34,692 nt of DNA from an uncultured bacterium (GTDB lineage Bacteria > Cyanobacteriota > Vampirovibrionia > Gastranaerophilales > Gastranaerophilaceae). Each line of letters opens with the position of its first letter. Positions within the stretch are counted from its first letter, which is position 1. The position numbers were made by a program, and so were the translations under genes. The DNA lies in the NCBI GenBank assembly GCA_900319365.1, contig ONOE01000019.1:1-34692 (forward strand), read 5' to 3'. Under the pieces are notes generated by a model. That model saw only the letters and a program-made list of their open reading frames with translations. It ran no database searches and was not told where the DNA came from. Shown piece after piece: positions 1 to 7,902 of the stretch.

Positions 1-268
1 CGTAAAAACCAAAGGGCAAAATGTTGTTAAAAATAAAATTGATTACAGAAATCAGGCAAGGCTTGAGGTTTTGAATTTCTTAAAATCAAAAAATGCAAAA
101 TTAAGAGATAAGGATTTCTGGGCTGTAACAAAAGAAATAAAGTTCTTAGGAATTCCGATTATTAAAGTAAAAGAAAGCTTGCATACTAAAAAATGCCTAC
201 TTTTCGGACTGATTCCGCTAAAGATTTGTAAAACAGAAATGAAAGAAAAGACAAATGATAGAAGATAA
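1..268 (+). CDS. C-terminal end of an unidentified glycan-locus protein (partial)
   Basis: The frame is open from base 2 to the TAA at 266-268, so this is the 3' end of a gene that starts outside the window; the internal TTG at 71 is not a credible start. About 88 residues are visible. No catalytic domain is present, so the function cannot be named. The visible part holds two copies of a short hydrophobic motif, FLGIPIIKVK and LLFGLIPLKI, separated by a basic linker. The same motif occurs at the C-termini of the aldo/keto reductase and GT17-like protein and at the domain junction of the GT2-GT9 fusion in this locus. By that association the missing part is probably a glycosyltransferase or another sugar-modifying enzyme, but this is inference. 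A putative start of the next gene (ATG at 255) overlaps its end. Confidence 0.6.
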   Translation, partial: VKTKGQNVVKNKIDYRNQARLEVLNFLKSKNAKLRDKDFWAVTKEIKFLGIPIIKVKESLHTKKCLLFGLIPLKICKTEMKEKTNDRR

Positions 269-346
269 TTACAATATTTTAATGATGAAAATCTTGTAAA
301 CTTTATTTTCTCGCCTGATCCGACACAAGAAAAATTAGATAAATTT

Positions 347-1354
347 TTGAGCAAATGGGATATTGAGGTTGCAGGAAGCGCAAAAGCCTTAATGCTTGCC
401 TATTTTATGAAATTACGTCCCGAATTAAAATTTAATGATTATACCGCCCCCAGACTAAAAGGGTTATTAAATTACTATAAATTTCAAAATATGAAATTAT
501 TTTCCCATTTTACAAAAATTTGCCATAAGCTAAAATCGCAAAACATAGATTTTATGATTTTAAAAGGCGGAGCAATGAAATGCATTCACAACGAATTTCC
601 AAGAGTTATGGGAGATATTGATATTCTTGTAAAAGAGAAAGACTATGAAAAAGCCGGACACATAGCAGAAGAAATTGGCTACAGATGCGAATGGGACATT
701 CATAGCGTAGATATACACCCGAAAGATAGTGAAGAAGGCATCATGGATATCCACAGATACATTCTTATGAACACGGGCTGCGAACGCAATATCAATGAAG
801 ATCTGTTTAACAGAGCAAGAGTAGAAAATGTTTTCGGGATAAAAACTTATGTTCCCTGCAATGAAGATATGCTGTTCATCGCACTTGTTAATATGACCAG
901 AAATCTTCGCAATAAAACCAGTTGGAACGGGGTATTATTTACATTATTTGATGTCCAATACCTGATAAATTCAAAACCTGACTTTGATTGGAACATCGTA
1001 ATAAACAATGCAAGAAAAACAAAAACAGAAATGCAAATATTCTTTGCAACAAAATTTATAAATAAAATTGTACCGAATTTATTACCTGAAAAATTTCAGG
1101 AAAATTCATTGTTTGATAAAGAAGTAAATGATTACTGTACGCTTTTGATGTATCAGCGATTTTTCTTGTGGAATATGAAACAAAAAAGCCACGCTCTAAA
1201 ATTCAAAGATATTTTCAAAAGCTTTAAAAACTTTGGCGATTACATAAGATTAAAACCGAAATATTTCATTCTGAAATTATTTATATTCAGAAAAAATCCC
1301 AAAATGGCACGTATCATACTAAAACTTGATGAGAAATTTAAAATAGGAGAGTAA
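347..1354 (+). CDS. NTP_transf_5-type nucleotidyltransferase family protein
   Basis: The sequence has the signature of the uncharacterised nucleotidyltransferase family (Pfam NTP_transf_5). A helical N-terminus is followed by MILKGGAMK, which acts as the glycine-rich turn of the nucleotidyltransferase fold, and then by RVMGDIDILV, with the acidic DxD pair that binds metal. Family members are thought to transfer a nucleotide or phosphate group to a small molecule, peptide or protein; the substrate here is unknown. The gene sits directly before an HPr-kinase-like gene (2 nt gap) and a PqqD-like gene, a grouping known from RiPP and polysaccharide loci. The start is uncertain: TTG at 347 is the only standard start in this frame and has a poor ribosome binding site, while coding-like sequence continues upstream to 269. 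See the frameshift finding for an alternative start at 255. Confidence 0.75.
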   Translation: MSKWDIEVAGSAKALMLAYFMKLRPELKFNDYTAPRLKGLLNYYKFQNMKLFSHFTKICHKLKSQNIDFMILKGGAMKCIHNEFPRVMGDIDILVKEKDYEKAGHIAEEIGYRCEWDIHSVDIHPKDSEEGIMDIHRYILMNTGCERNINEDLFNRARVENVFGIKTYVPCNEDMLFIALVNMTRNLRNKTSWNGVLFTLFDVQYLINSKPDFDWNIVINNARKTKTEMQIFFATKFINKIVPNLLPEKFQENSLFDKEVNDYCTLLMYQRFFLWNMKQKSHALKFKDIFKSFKNFGDYIRLKPKYFILKLFIFRKNPKMARIILKLDEKFKIGE

Positions 1355-1356
1355 AA

Positions 1357-2847
1357 GTGAGAATTGACAATCCCACAAAAGAAGAAGTAAAACAATTTTT
1401 TGACAATTTAGACAACTATTTAGATAAAAATTACAAAGTCGAATATGTCAAATATCTTGACTTAGGAGTAAAGACAGTTAAGGTTATTTGCTATTCGCAA
1501 GATTTTATCCATCTGGTTGAAAAGCAGCTTAATTATGTTTTAAGAGATAATGCAGAAAAATATGATGCCGTTTTAAAAATATGGAACGAAAAAAATATTG
1601 AAATGCTGCCCTCTAAAATTGTAGACAAACTTAATCCTGCAAAAAATATCAAGTTAAGGGTTAAAATGCTGGTAAACAAAATTAAAGGATTGGATTTATG
1701 GGTTTTTGATGACAATTACTCAAAAATTAATCCTATTATTTCAAACAATTTGTGGAACGGAATTTTTTCTGCTCAAAACGAAGATACAAAAACATATTAT
1801 TACGGAGTCAAAGATTTAAATCCTGAGGAAATAATAAAAGAAGGGCATCTTTTTGTACAACATTTGAATAGAATTTTAAAAGCGCCGAATACAAACATGG
1901 TTCACGGAGCATGCGTCGGGCTTAATGATAACGGAGTTTTATTCTGTGCCAGAGGGCAAAGAGGGAAATCCACTCTTGTCGTGCTTTCTATGATAGACGG
2001 TTTTGAATACGTATCTGATGATTATTTAACTCTTGAAAAAGAAAATGACAAATTATATGCACATCCGATATATTCAATAATTACTCTGTCGCCAAGAATG
2101 TATAATGAACTCTTTGACAAATTAAAAGACTCCAGATTTCTGTTTAACAATGCGAGAAAAGATAAATATGTTTTAAGTATTGCCAATTTTCACGACAGAT
2201 TTAAAAAGAAATACCCGATTAAATTCTGTATGTTCCCTGAAATCGTATCAGATAAAGAGCCGAGTATTACAGAATGCGGGAAAGATGAAAAAGGCAGAGC
2301 AATAGTTCAAATTATTCAATCTACCGTATGCCAGATGCAGGATATTAATAATCCTAAAGTCATTGAAAAATTATTTAATATGGTTAAAGATTTTAAATTT
2401 TATAAGATTAATCTTTGCAATGACATCAATAAAAACACTCAATTTTTAAAAGAATTTTTAAAGAACTTTCAAACGGTTGATAAGTCTGAATATAATTCGG
2501 GCAGATATTTGACAGATATCACTTTTGATATCACAAATATTTTAGATACAAAGACTTTCACGATTTATACAATGAATAAACTTGCAACAGCCGTTTATGA
2601 GAATTTGAAACAGGGAATTTCAAAAGAAAATATTTTATCGGCAATGGGAACAATTAAAGATATGCCACTAAAAATTATGACTGAAGTTGATGAGTTAATT
2701 GATTTCTTAAACGAATTAGGATTTTTGAATGATATCAAGCCTGTTGACAAAAAGGCTTATATAAATCCTGAATTTGCACAAGAAAACAACTGCAAAATAT
2801 CAGTTTTGAGATATGACGAAGATAAGACATTGGAATTAATAAAATAA
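1357..2847 (+). CDS. HPr kinase-like (HprK-related) protein with C-terminal PqqD-like domain
   Basis: This 496-aa protein starts at GTG, preceded by AGGAG at about 8 nt. Residues 180-245 carry the HPr-kinase-type core: MVHGACVG (His183), a Walker A loop ARGQRGKST (198-206, Lys204) and the acidic pair in YVSDDYL (221-222). These features bind nucleotide and catalyse Ser phosphorylation in HPr kinases. Residues from about 390 to 475 resemble PqqD (a beta hairpin with TFTIYTMN, then a helical AVYENLKQG), the fold used as a peptide-recognition element in RiPP pathways. Canonical HprK is about 310 aa and lacks the PqqD part, so this is not the carbon-regulation enzyme. It resembles the HprK-related kinases that co-occur with PqqD and nucleotidyltransferase genes. 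It probably phosphorylates a peptide, protein or sugar acceptor, but the substrate is unknown. Confidence 0.8.
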   Translation: MRIDNPTKEEVKQFFDNLDNYLDKNYKVEYVKYLDLGVKTVKVICYSQDFIHLVEKQLNYVLRDNAEKYDAVLKIWNEKNIEMLPSKIVDKLNPAKNIKLRVKMLVNKIKGLDLWVFDDNYSKINPIISNNLWNGIFSAQNEDTKTYYYGVKDLNPEEIIKEGHLFVQHLNRILKAPNTNMVHGACVGLNDNGVLFCARGQRGKSTLVVLSMIDGFEYVSDDYLTLEKENDKLYAHPIYSIITLSPRMYNELFDKLKDSRFLFNNARKDKYVLSIANFHDRFKKKYPIKFCMFPEIVSDKEPSITECGKDEKGRAIVQIIQSTVCQMQDINNPKVIEKLFNMVKDFKFYKINLCNDINKNTQFLKEFLKNFQTVDKSEYNSGRYLTDITFDITNILDTKTFTIYTMNKLATAVYENLKQGISKENILSAMGTIKDMPLKIMTEVDELIDFLNELGFLNDIKPVDKKAYINPEFAQENNCKISVLRYDEDKTLELIK

Positions 2848-2869
2848 ACAAAAAGGTAAAGGAGAGATT

Positions 2870-3340
2870 ATGAATTACAAATTAAATGAAGACAAAATGT
2901 TTGCAGACATTACAGACGGAATTGCAATAGTTATCAATTCTGAAACGGGTATATATTACGGGATGAATTCATTTGGGACAAATGTTTATGAAAACATTGT
3001 TTCAGGAGTAGACACAGACAAGATTTTAAAAGCATTGAAAAAAATCCCGAATGTACCTGAAAATATCGAAAAGAATTTCAAAATGTTTGTTGATGCAATG
3101 GTAGAAAAAGAAGTATTGCTTCCTGCTGATAGCAATGATGCAGAACCAAATATTGACGCAAGCCTTGCAAAAGATGATGATTATGCTCTTGAATTAAAAG
3201 AATATAACGATGCGCAGGAATTATTGCTTGCTGACCCTATTCATGAAGTAAAAGAAGAAACAGGTTGGACCCCTGAAAAAGATTCAATCGGTTATACAAA
3301 AGAAGAAACCAAAGAACGTGAAAAGAAATTGGAGGAATAA
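2870..3340 (+). CDS. PqqD-like protein with long acidic C-terminal tail
   Basis: The protein has 156 aa and a good ribosome binding site (AAAGGAGAG before ATG). Residues 1-85 look like PqqD: MFADITDG, then IAIVINSETGIYYGMNSFG, then a helical domain ending near EKEVLLP. PqqD domains bind leader peptides and present them to modifying enzymes. PqqD proteins are usually 85-100 aa, and here about 70 further residues follow that are very rich in Glu, Asp and Lys and probably disordered or helical. The tail holds several Ser and Thr residues. The gene follows the HprK-like gene after 22 nt and precedes the GT2-HAD gene, so all are probably co-transcribed. It may act as peptide chaperone for the two upstream enzymes, or its tail may itself be the modified substrate; the latter is speculation. 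Confidence 0.7.
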   Translation: MNYKLNEDKMFADITDGIAIVINSETGIYYGMNSFGTNVYENIVSGVDTDKILKALKKIPNVPENIEKNFKMFVDAMVEKEVLLPADSNDAEPNIDASLAKDDDYALELKEYNDAQELLLADPIHEVKEETGWTPEKDSIGYTKEETKEREKKLEE

Positions 3341-3347
3341 TCATACA

Positions 3348-5807
3348 ATGCCTAAAGTTTCAGTAATTATACCGGTATATAATACAGAGAAATATTTAGA
3401 AAAATGTTTAGATAGCGTTTGTAATCAAACGCTATCTGATATAGAGATTATTTGCGTAGATGATTGTTCTACGGACAATTCTTTGAACATTTTGAAAGAA
3501 TATGCGCAAAAAGATAACCGCATTAAGCTTATAGAGTTTAAAGAGAACAAAGGCGCAGCAGCTGCAAGGAATGAGGGTATTAAAGCAGCAACCGGCGAAT
3601 ATATCGGATTTATCGATAGTGATGATTATCCGGAAACCGAGCATTTTTATGAGCAACTATACACAAAAGCCAGAGAAACAGATGCTGATATTGCAAAAGG
3701 AGCATATAAGGATTCTGAAACAGGTTATATTGATGAAACAATAAATGCGAAAATTAAAGAAAATAAAAACAACTTTTGTTCTACATATTGTAGTGCTATT
3801 TTCAAAAATAGTTTGATAAAGAATAATAATATAAAATTTCCTCTATTAAAAGATATGGAAGATCCTGTTTTTGCTTTTGCCTGCGCATTAAAAGCAAATT
3901 CTGTCGAAATCGTTGATAATTGCAATGTTATGATTGTAAAAAGAAAAGGTTCCATTACTGAAAGCGTTCCTACTTTTGAGCAAGTCAAAGATAAAATAAA
4001 AGGATTATTAATCATTGAGACTTTGAATAAAGATATAAAGTCTGCTTATGTATTAGCATACTGGCTTATTACTGTCATTAAAGATTCAATAAAAAATACA
4101 GATCATACAATAGAAGAATATGTTTTTTACAAATGTGCAAAAATATTTAATAATTCAGTAATATATAACGATTTTGCATACGAATTTAAATGCATTGATA
4201 GCAATCTCTTTAAATTTATAACCGAACGAGATTTTAATTACTATTATGATGCAGAAAAGCTTAAAAAAGAAATTGATAGACATGATGTAATTTCATTTGA
4301 CATATTTGATACGCTGCTTTTAAGACCTCTGGTAAACCCTGTTGATGTTTTTGCATTTATTGAAAATTTCTATAACGCAAATGGTTATACTTTAGATAGG
4401 ACAATATCAGAAAAGAAAGCGAGATTAATCAAGAGTCTGAAAAATAAGGGTTGTGAAGATATAACCTTTGAAGATATTTATAAAAGGGTACGTCCGGAAT
4501 ATAAGTTTCTTGAAAGTATAGAAAAGGAATTTGAAAGTCAAATTCTACAGACTAATAAAGAGATGTTGGAAATTTATAATTATGCTCGTTCTAAAAATAA
4601 AAAAATCATTATTACATCTGATATGTATTTTGATTCTCATTTTTTGACAAAAGTTCTGAATAAAAATGGCTTTGAGGATTTTTACAAATTATATGTATCT
4701 TCAGAGATACAATTATGTAAAGGTTCAGGAAATTTGTTTAAATACATATTAAATGATTTAAATATATCTGCCGATAAAGTTTTACATATCGGAGATAATC
4801 TGGAATCTGATTATAAAGCTCCACAATCTATCGGATTAGATACTTTTTATTATGAAAAAATCCTGTTCCGATTTTTCAAATCTTATAATAATAGTTTAGT
4901 TGTAAATTATTATTTTGAATATCTCAAATATTCACGTATTAATTTTAGTCCTGTATTAGGCATCAATATGCTGAATTGGTTTAATAATAAAAAGCAAATT
5001 CATTATTGGGGAAAAATGGGGTTTTTGTATGGTGGAATATTAGGAATTGCTTGTACTTCTCAAATTATTCAAATTGCAAAAGCCAGAAATTTAACAGATA
5101 TATTTTTCATAGCCCGTGACGGTTTTACGTTAAAAAAAATATTTGACATGATGAATAAAAATCTGAATGTAAAAAGCCATTACATATATGGGTCAAGAAA
5201 ATTAAAAGCTTTATGTTCAAAAACATCTGATATGTATAATGAAAATTCTGCAGCAGAATACCGAAAATATATAGACTCTATTGAATTATCCGGCAATAAA
5301 ATAGGGCTCGTTGATACATGCGCAGGAGCTTTTTCTGCTCAGGCATTAATTGAGGAATATTTGCCTAAGAATGACTTTATTGGTATTTATATGGCTAGTT
5401 TTCTAAATTACAAATATAACTATATTAATTTATCCTCAAAAAGACATGAGGATAGAGATCTTGATTTTCATTGGGATTTTATAGAATTTTTATTTTCATC
5501 TTTTGAACCGCCCATTGAAGATATAAAGGATTTAAAACCAGTATATAGAATTAATACAACCAAGGATGATGAAATTACTTGTAGAATATATAAGGAAATA
5601 TTCTCAGGAATAATGGATTTTACAGAGTTATATACAAAAGTATTTTACTATTATTTGCCTTGCTGCACAGTAAAAGATGCTTTTGATTATATAAAGTATT
5701 TCTGGCATAACAGGAGTAGCAGCGATAATAAAATGCTTGGAACTATCAATCATCCTATAGATAGCAACCAGACAAAATATAAACCTTTAGTAAAGATGAA
5801 AAATTAG
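3348..5807 (+). CDS. GT2 glycosyltransferase fused to HAD-like domain
   Basis: The start at ATG 3348 is chosen because the protein then begins directly with the GT2 strand PKVSVIIPVYN; GGAGG lies 12 nt upstream. An earlier in-frame start at 3318 would lie inside the PqqD-like gene. Residues 1-230 form a GT-A family 2 glycosyltransferase (VDDCSTDNS; DSDD at 90-93 as the metal-binding acidic motif). Residues 310-520 form a HAD-like domain with all four motifs: FDIFDTLL (317-324), ITSDMYF, a Lys in LCKGSGN, and HIGDNLESD. The remaining 300 residues contain FFIARDGFTLKK and YIYGSRK, a C-terminal module I have seen with HAD proteins of capsule loci but cannot name. It probably adds a sugar and removes or transfers a phosphate on the same glycan, in the cytoplasm or at the inner membrane face. 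Confidence 0.82.
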   Translation: MPKVSVIIPVYNTEKYLEKCLDSVCNQTLSDIEIICVDDCSTDNSLNILKEYAQKDNRIKLIEFKENKGAAAARNEGIKAATGEYIGFIDSDDYPETEHFYEQLYTKARETDADIAKGAYKDSETGYIDETINAKIKENKNNFCSTYCSAIFKNSLIKNNNIKFPLLKDMEDPVFAFACALKANSVEIVDNCNVMIVKRKGSITESVPTFEQVKDKIKGLLIIETLNKDIKSAYVLAYWLITVIKDSIKNTDHTIEEYVFYKCAKIFNNSVIYNDFAYEFKCIDSNLFKFITERDFNYYYDAEKLKKEIDRHDVISFDIFDTLLLRPLVNPVDVFAFIENFYNANGYTLDRTISEKKARLIKSLKNKGCEDITFEDIYKRVRPEYKFLESIEKEFESQILQTNKEMLEIYNYARSKNKKIIITSDMYFDSHFLTKVLNKNGFEDFYKLYVSSEIQLCKGSGNLFKYILNDLNISADKVLHIGDNLESDYKAPQSIGLDTFYYEKILFRFFKSYNNSLVVNYYFEYLKYSRINFSPVLGINMLNWFNNKKQIHYWGKMGFLYGGILGIACTSQIIQIAKARNLTDIFFIARDGFTLKKIFDMMNKNLNVKSHYIYGSRKLKALCSKTSDMYNENSAAEYRKYIDSIELSGNKIGLVDTCAGAFSAQALIEEYLPKNDFIGIYMASFLNYKYNYINLSSKRHEDRDLDFHWDFIEFLFSSFEPPIEDIKDLKPVYRINTTKDDEITCRIYKEIFSGIMDFTELYTKVFYYYLPCCTVKDAFDYIKYFWHNRSSSDNKMLGTINHPIDSNQTKYKPLVKMKN

Positions 5808-5816
5808 GGGAAATAA

Positions 5817-6785
5817 ATGAATAAAGTATCTGTAGTAATACCTATATATAATGTAGAAAATTATCTGAGAAAATGCTTGGATAGCGTATGTAATCAAACA
5901 TATGAAAATCTAGAAATTATTTGTGTCAATGATTGTTCGCCTGACAATTCAAGCGAAATACTAAAGGAATATGCCGCAAAGGACAACAGAATAAAAATTA
6001 TCAACCATAAAAAAAACGGCGGACTTTCTGCTGCCCGCAATACCGGTATGGATAACGCTACAGGGGAATACATATATTTCCTCGATTCAGACGATTGGAT
6101 AGATTCTGACTACATTGAAAAAATGGTAAATAAAATTATTGAAACGGATGCAGATATTGTTATTGACAAAAATGTAATAACTGAAAAAGAGAATTTTTCA
6201 GCACCTTATAAACACCCCTCACACAAAGAAGAATACACTAATAACTTTATTACTAAAGATGAAATAGTAAATATTATGGTTAATGCATGGTCTAAAATGC
6301 TAAAAACAGATTTTATAAGAAGAAAAAATCTCAGATTTCCTGAAGGTTACATAAATGAAGATTTATATTTTCATTATATAGCACTTGCACAAACAGATAA
6401 GGCATACTTTTTTGATGGTGCGAATTATCACTATTTAAGCAGAGATGCTGGAATAAGTAAAACAGAGGAAAACAAAGATATTGAAACAATGAAAATCTTT
6501 AGCCTTTTATATGATTACTTTAAGGAACATAATCTTTTAAATGAAGGGATTAAGATTTTTGCCGTTATGCCGTTTTACAGTATCAATAGTGAAGAAAAAT
6601 ATTCTTTCTTTAAAGAATATTTTAATAAAGTAAAAGACTACATTCTCGAAAACGACAAATTATATAACGGTATTGAAACCTTTTTTATGGAAAGCATTTT
6701 AAATACTTCCGACTACGAAGACTATATAAAACATTTTCCTAAAAGCGTTGTTATTAGTTATATAAAGAACAAAAAGAAAAAATAA
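5817..6785 (+). CDS. Family 2 glycosyltransferase
   Basis: A 322-aa GT-A fold glycosyltransferase. It starts NKVSVVIPIYNVENYLRKC, has CVNDCSPDNS as the nucleotide-binding loop, GGLSAARNTG, and FLDSDDW as the metal-binding acidic motif near residue 90. It uses a nucleotide sugar to extend a surface glycan; donor and acceptor cannot be read from sequence. The N-terminal 100 residues closely resemble those of the GT2-HAD fusion just upstream, including the CLDSVCNQT stretch, so the two probably arose by duplication. The ribosome binding site is AGGGGAAATAA before ATG. The gap to the upstream gene is 9 nt and to the aldo/keto reductase 13 nt, which fits one operon. Confidence 0.88.
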   Translation: MNKVSVVIPIYNVENYLRKCLDSVCNQTYENLEIICVNDCSPDNSSEILKEYAAKDNRIKIINHKKNGGLSAARNTGMDNATGEYIYFLDSDDWIDSDYIEKMVNKIIETDADIVIDKNVITEKENFSAPYKHPSHKEEYTNNFITKDEIVNIMVNAWSKMLKTDFIRRKNLRFPEGYINEDLYFHYIALAQTDKAYFFDGANYHYLSRDAGISKTEENKDIETMKIFSLLYDYFKEHNLLNEGIKIFAVMPFYSINSEEKYSFFKEYFNKVKDYILENDKLYNGIETFFMESILNTSDYEDYIKHFPKSVVISYIKNKKKK

Positions 6786-6798
6786 TAGGAGGCTCAGC

Positions 6799-7902
6799 AT
6801 GAATAAAAATATTATTTTAAATAATGGTGAAAAGATGCCAATAATAGGAATAGGTACGGATTTAGTCAGGGATGGTCTTGAAGTTAAAACAATGATTAAA
6901 TCCGCCATTTATGCAGGGTATCGTTTAATTGATACAGCAGACTTATACGGAAATGAAAGAGGAATAGGCGAAGCTATAAAAGAATGTATTGATGAAGGAA
7001 TAGTAAAAAGAGAAGATTTATTTATTCAAACAAAAGCTCCTTTTCATTTCGACAGATATAATTACACATATAAATCTTTAGATGTACAATTACAGCGTTT
7101 GGGCTTAGATTACGTCGATATGTATCTACTTCACCATGCTTATAGAGGTTCCTTTACATGGCGTTGGCAAGTAATGGATATATACAGGGCTTTAGAAACT
7201 CTTTATAGACAAGGAAAAACTAAAAATATCGGAGTCTGCAATTTCGGCAAAATGCATTTAAACTACCTATTGTCAGAATGTGATATTAAACCTCAAATTA
7301 ATCAAATAGAATTTCATCCGCAACATCAGCAAAGAGGAGTAGTGGAACTATGCAAAAAAAATGACATTCAGGTTCAAGGATGGGGGACATTAAATAACGG
7401 AAGAATTTTTGATGAACCTTTATTTGATGAAATCGGTAAAAATTATAATAAAAATGCAGCTCAAATTGCTATTAAATATGCAATCCAAAAAGGTGTTGCT
7501 CCTTTGGTAAGAAGTCAAAAACCGAACCGTCAAAAAGAAATGCTAGATGTGTTTAATTTTGAAATAAATTCCGCAGATATGAAAAAGTTGGACGATCTGG
7601 ATGGTGGAGAATTTTCACATAATCATGAAGGTGAGCCCATTGAAGAAGCAATTAAATCAAAGCAAATAGAGATAAAAAAATATAAAATGTTCGGCTTTCT
7701 TCCATTTATGAAAAAGTATAAAAAAAATAGAAGAATAACAAAATATTACCTGTTTGGTATTCCAATTGTAAAAACAGATAAGAAAATAATAGAAATACCA
7801 AAAGATAAACAAACTAAAACCCTTGCGGGCGTAGAGAGAGAGAGAGAGAGAGAGAGTAATCCCGCTAATCCGCAAAAATCTAAGAAAGGTAGCCTAAAAT
7901 GA
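6799..7902 (+). CDS. Aldo/keto reductase with glycan-locus tail and (AG)12 repeat
   Basis: Residues 1-275 are a complete aldo/keto reductase barrel with the catalytic tetrad in place: Asp45 and Tyr50 (LIDTADLYGNE), Lys79 (QTKAP) and His112 (YLLHHAY). Near the NAD(P) site it has NIGVCNFG and PLVRSQKPNR. It probably reduces a carbonyl on a sugar or small polyol. Normal members end near residue 280; this one has about 90 extra residues. They contain two LFG-type motifs (KMFGFLPFM and YYLFGIPIVK), then a basic stretch, then VERERERES encoded by twelve AG dinucleotides. The repeat makes the C-terminus hypermutable. AGGAGG precedes the ATG. The stop codon overlaps the next gene's start (ATGA), implying translational coupling that repeat slippage would disturb. 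Confidence 0.88.
   Translation: MNKNIILNNGEKMPIIGIGTDLVRDGLEVKTMIKSAIYAGYRLIDTADLYGNERGIGEAIKECIDEGIVKREDLFIQTKAPFHFDRYNYTYKSLDVQLQRLGLDYVDMYLLHHAYRGSFTWRWQVMDIYRALETLYRQGKTKNIGVCNFGKMHLNYLLSECDIKPQINQIEFHPQHQQRGVVELCKKNDIQVQGWGTLNNGRIFDEPLFDEIGKNYNKNAAQIAIKYAIQKGVAPLVRSQKPNRQKEMLDVFNFEINSADMKKLDDLDGGEFSHNHEGEPIEEAIKSKQIEIKKYKMFGFLPFMKKYKKNRRITKYYLFGIPIVKTDKKIIEIPKDKQTKTLAGVERERERESNPANPQKSKKGSLK
7825..7865 (+). repeat. (AG)12 microsatellite flanked by GCGGG/CCCGC inverted repeat
   Basis: Bases 7833-7856 are twelve uninterrupted AG units inside the 3' end of the aldo/keto reductase gene. GCGGG (7825-7829) and CCCGC (7861-7865) flank it as a 5-bp inverted repeat. Eleven units would put TAA directly after the tract; thirteen would give a different 12-codon tail ending at the TAA at 7895-7897. 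Only the twelve-unit form shown here gives the ATGA overlap with the next gene. Confidence 0.95.

Noticed and set aside
52..354. 100-aa minus strand ORF at the left edge
   Set aside because: Opposes the truncated glycan-locus gene and has no start signal; composition is that of a shadow.
1357..2847. Canonical HPr kinase/phosphorylase of carbon regulation
   Set aside because: Length, the C-terminal PqqD-like domain and the neighbours do not fit; no HPr gene is near.
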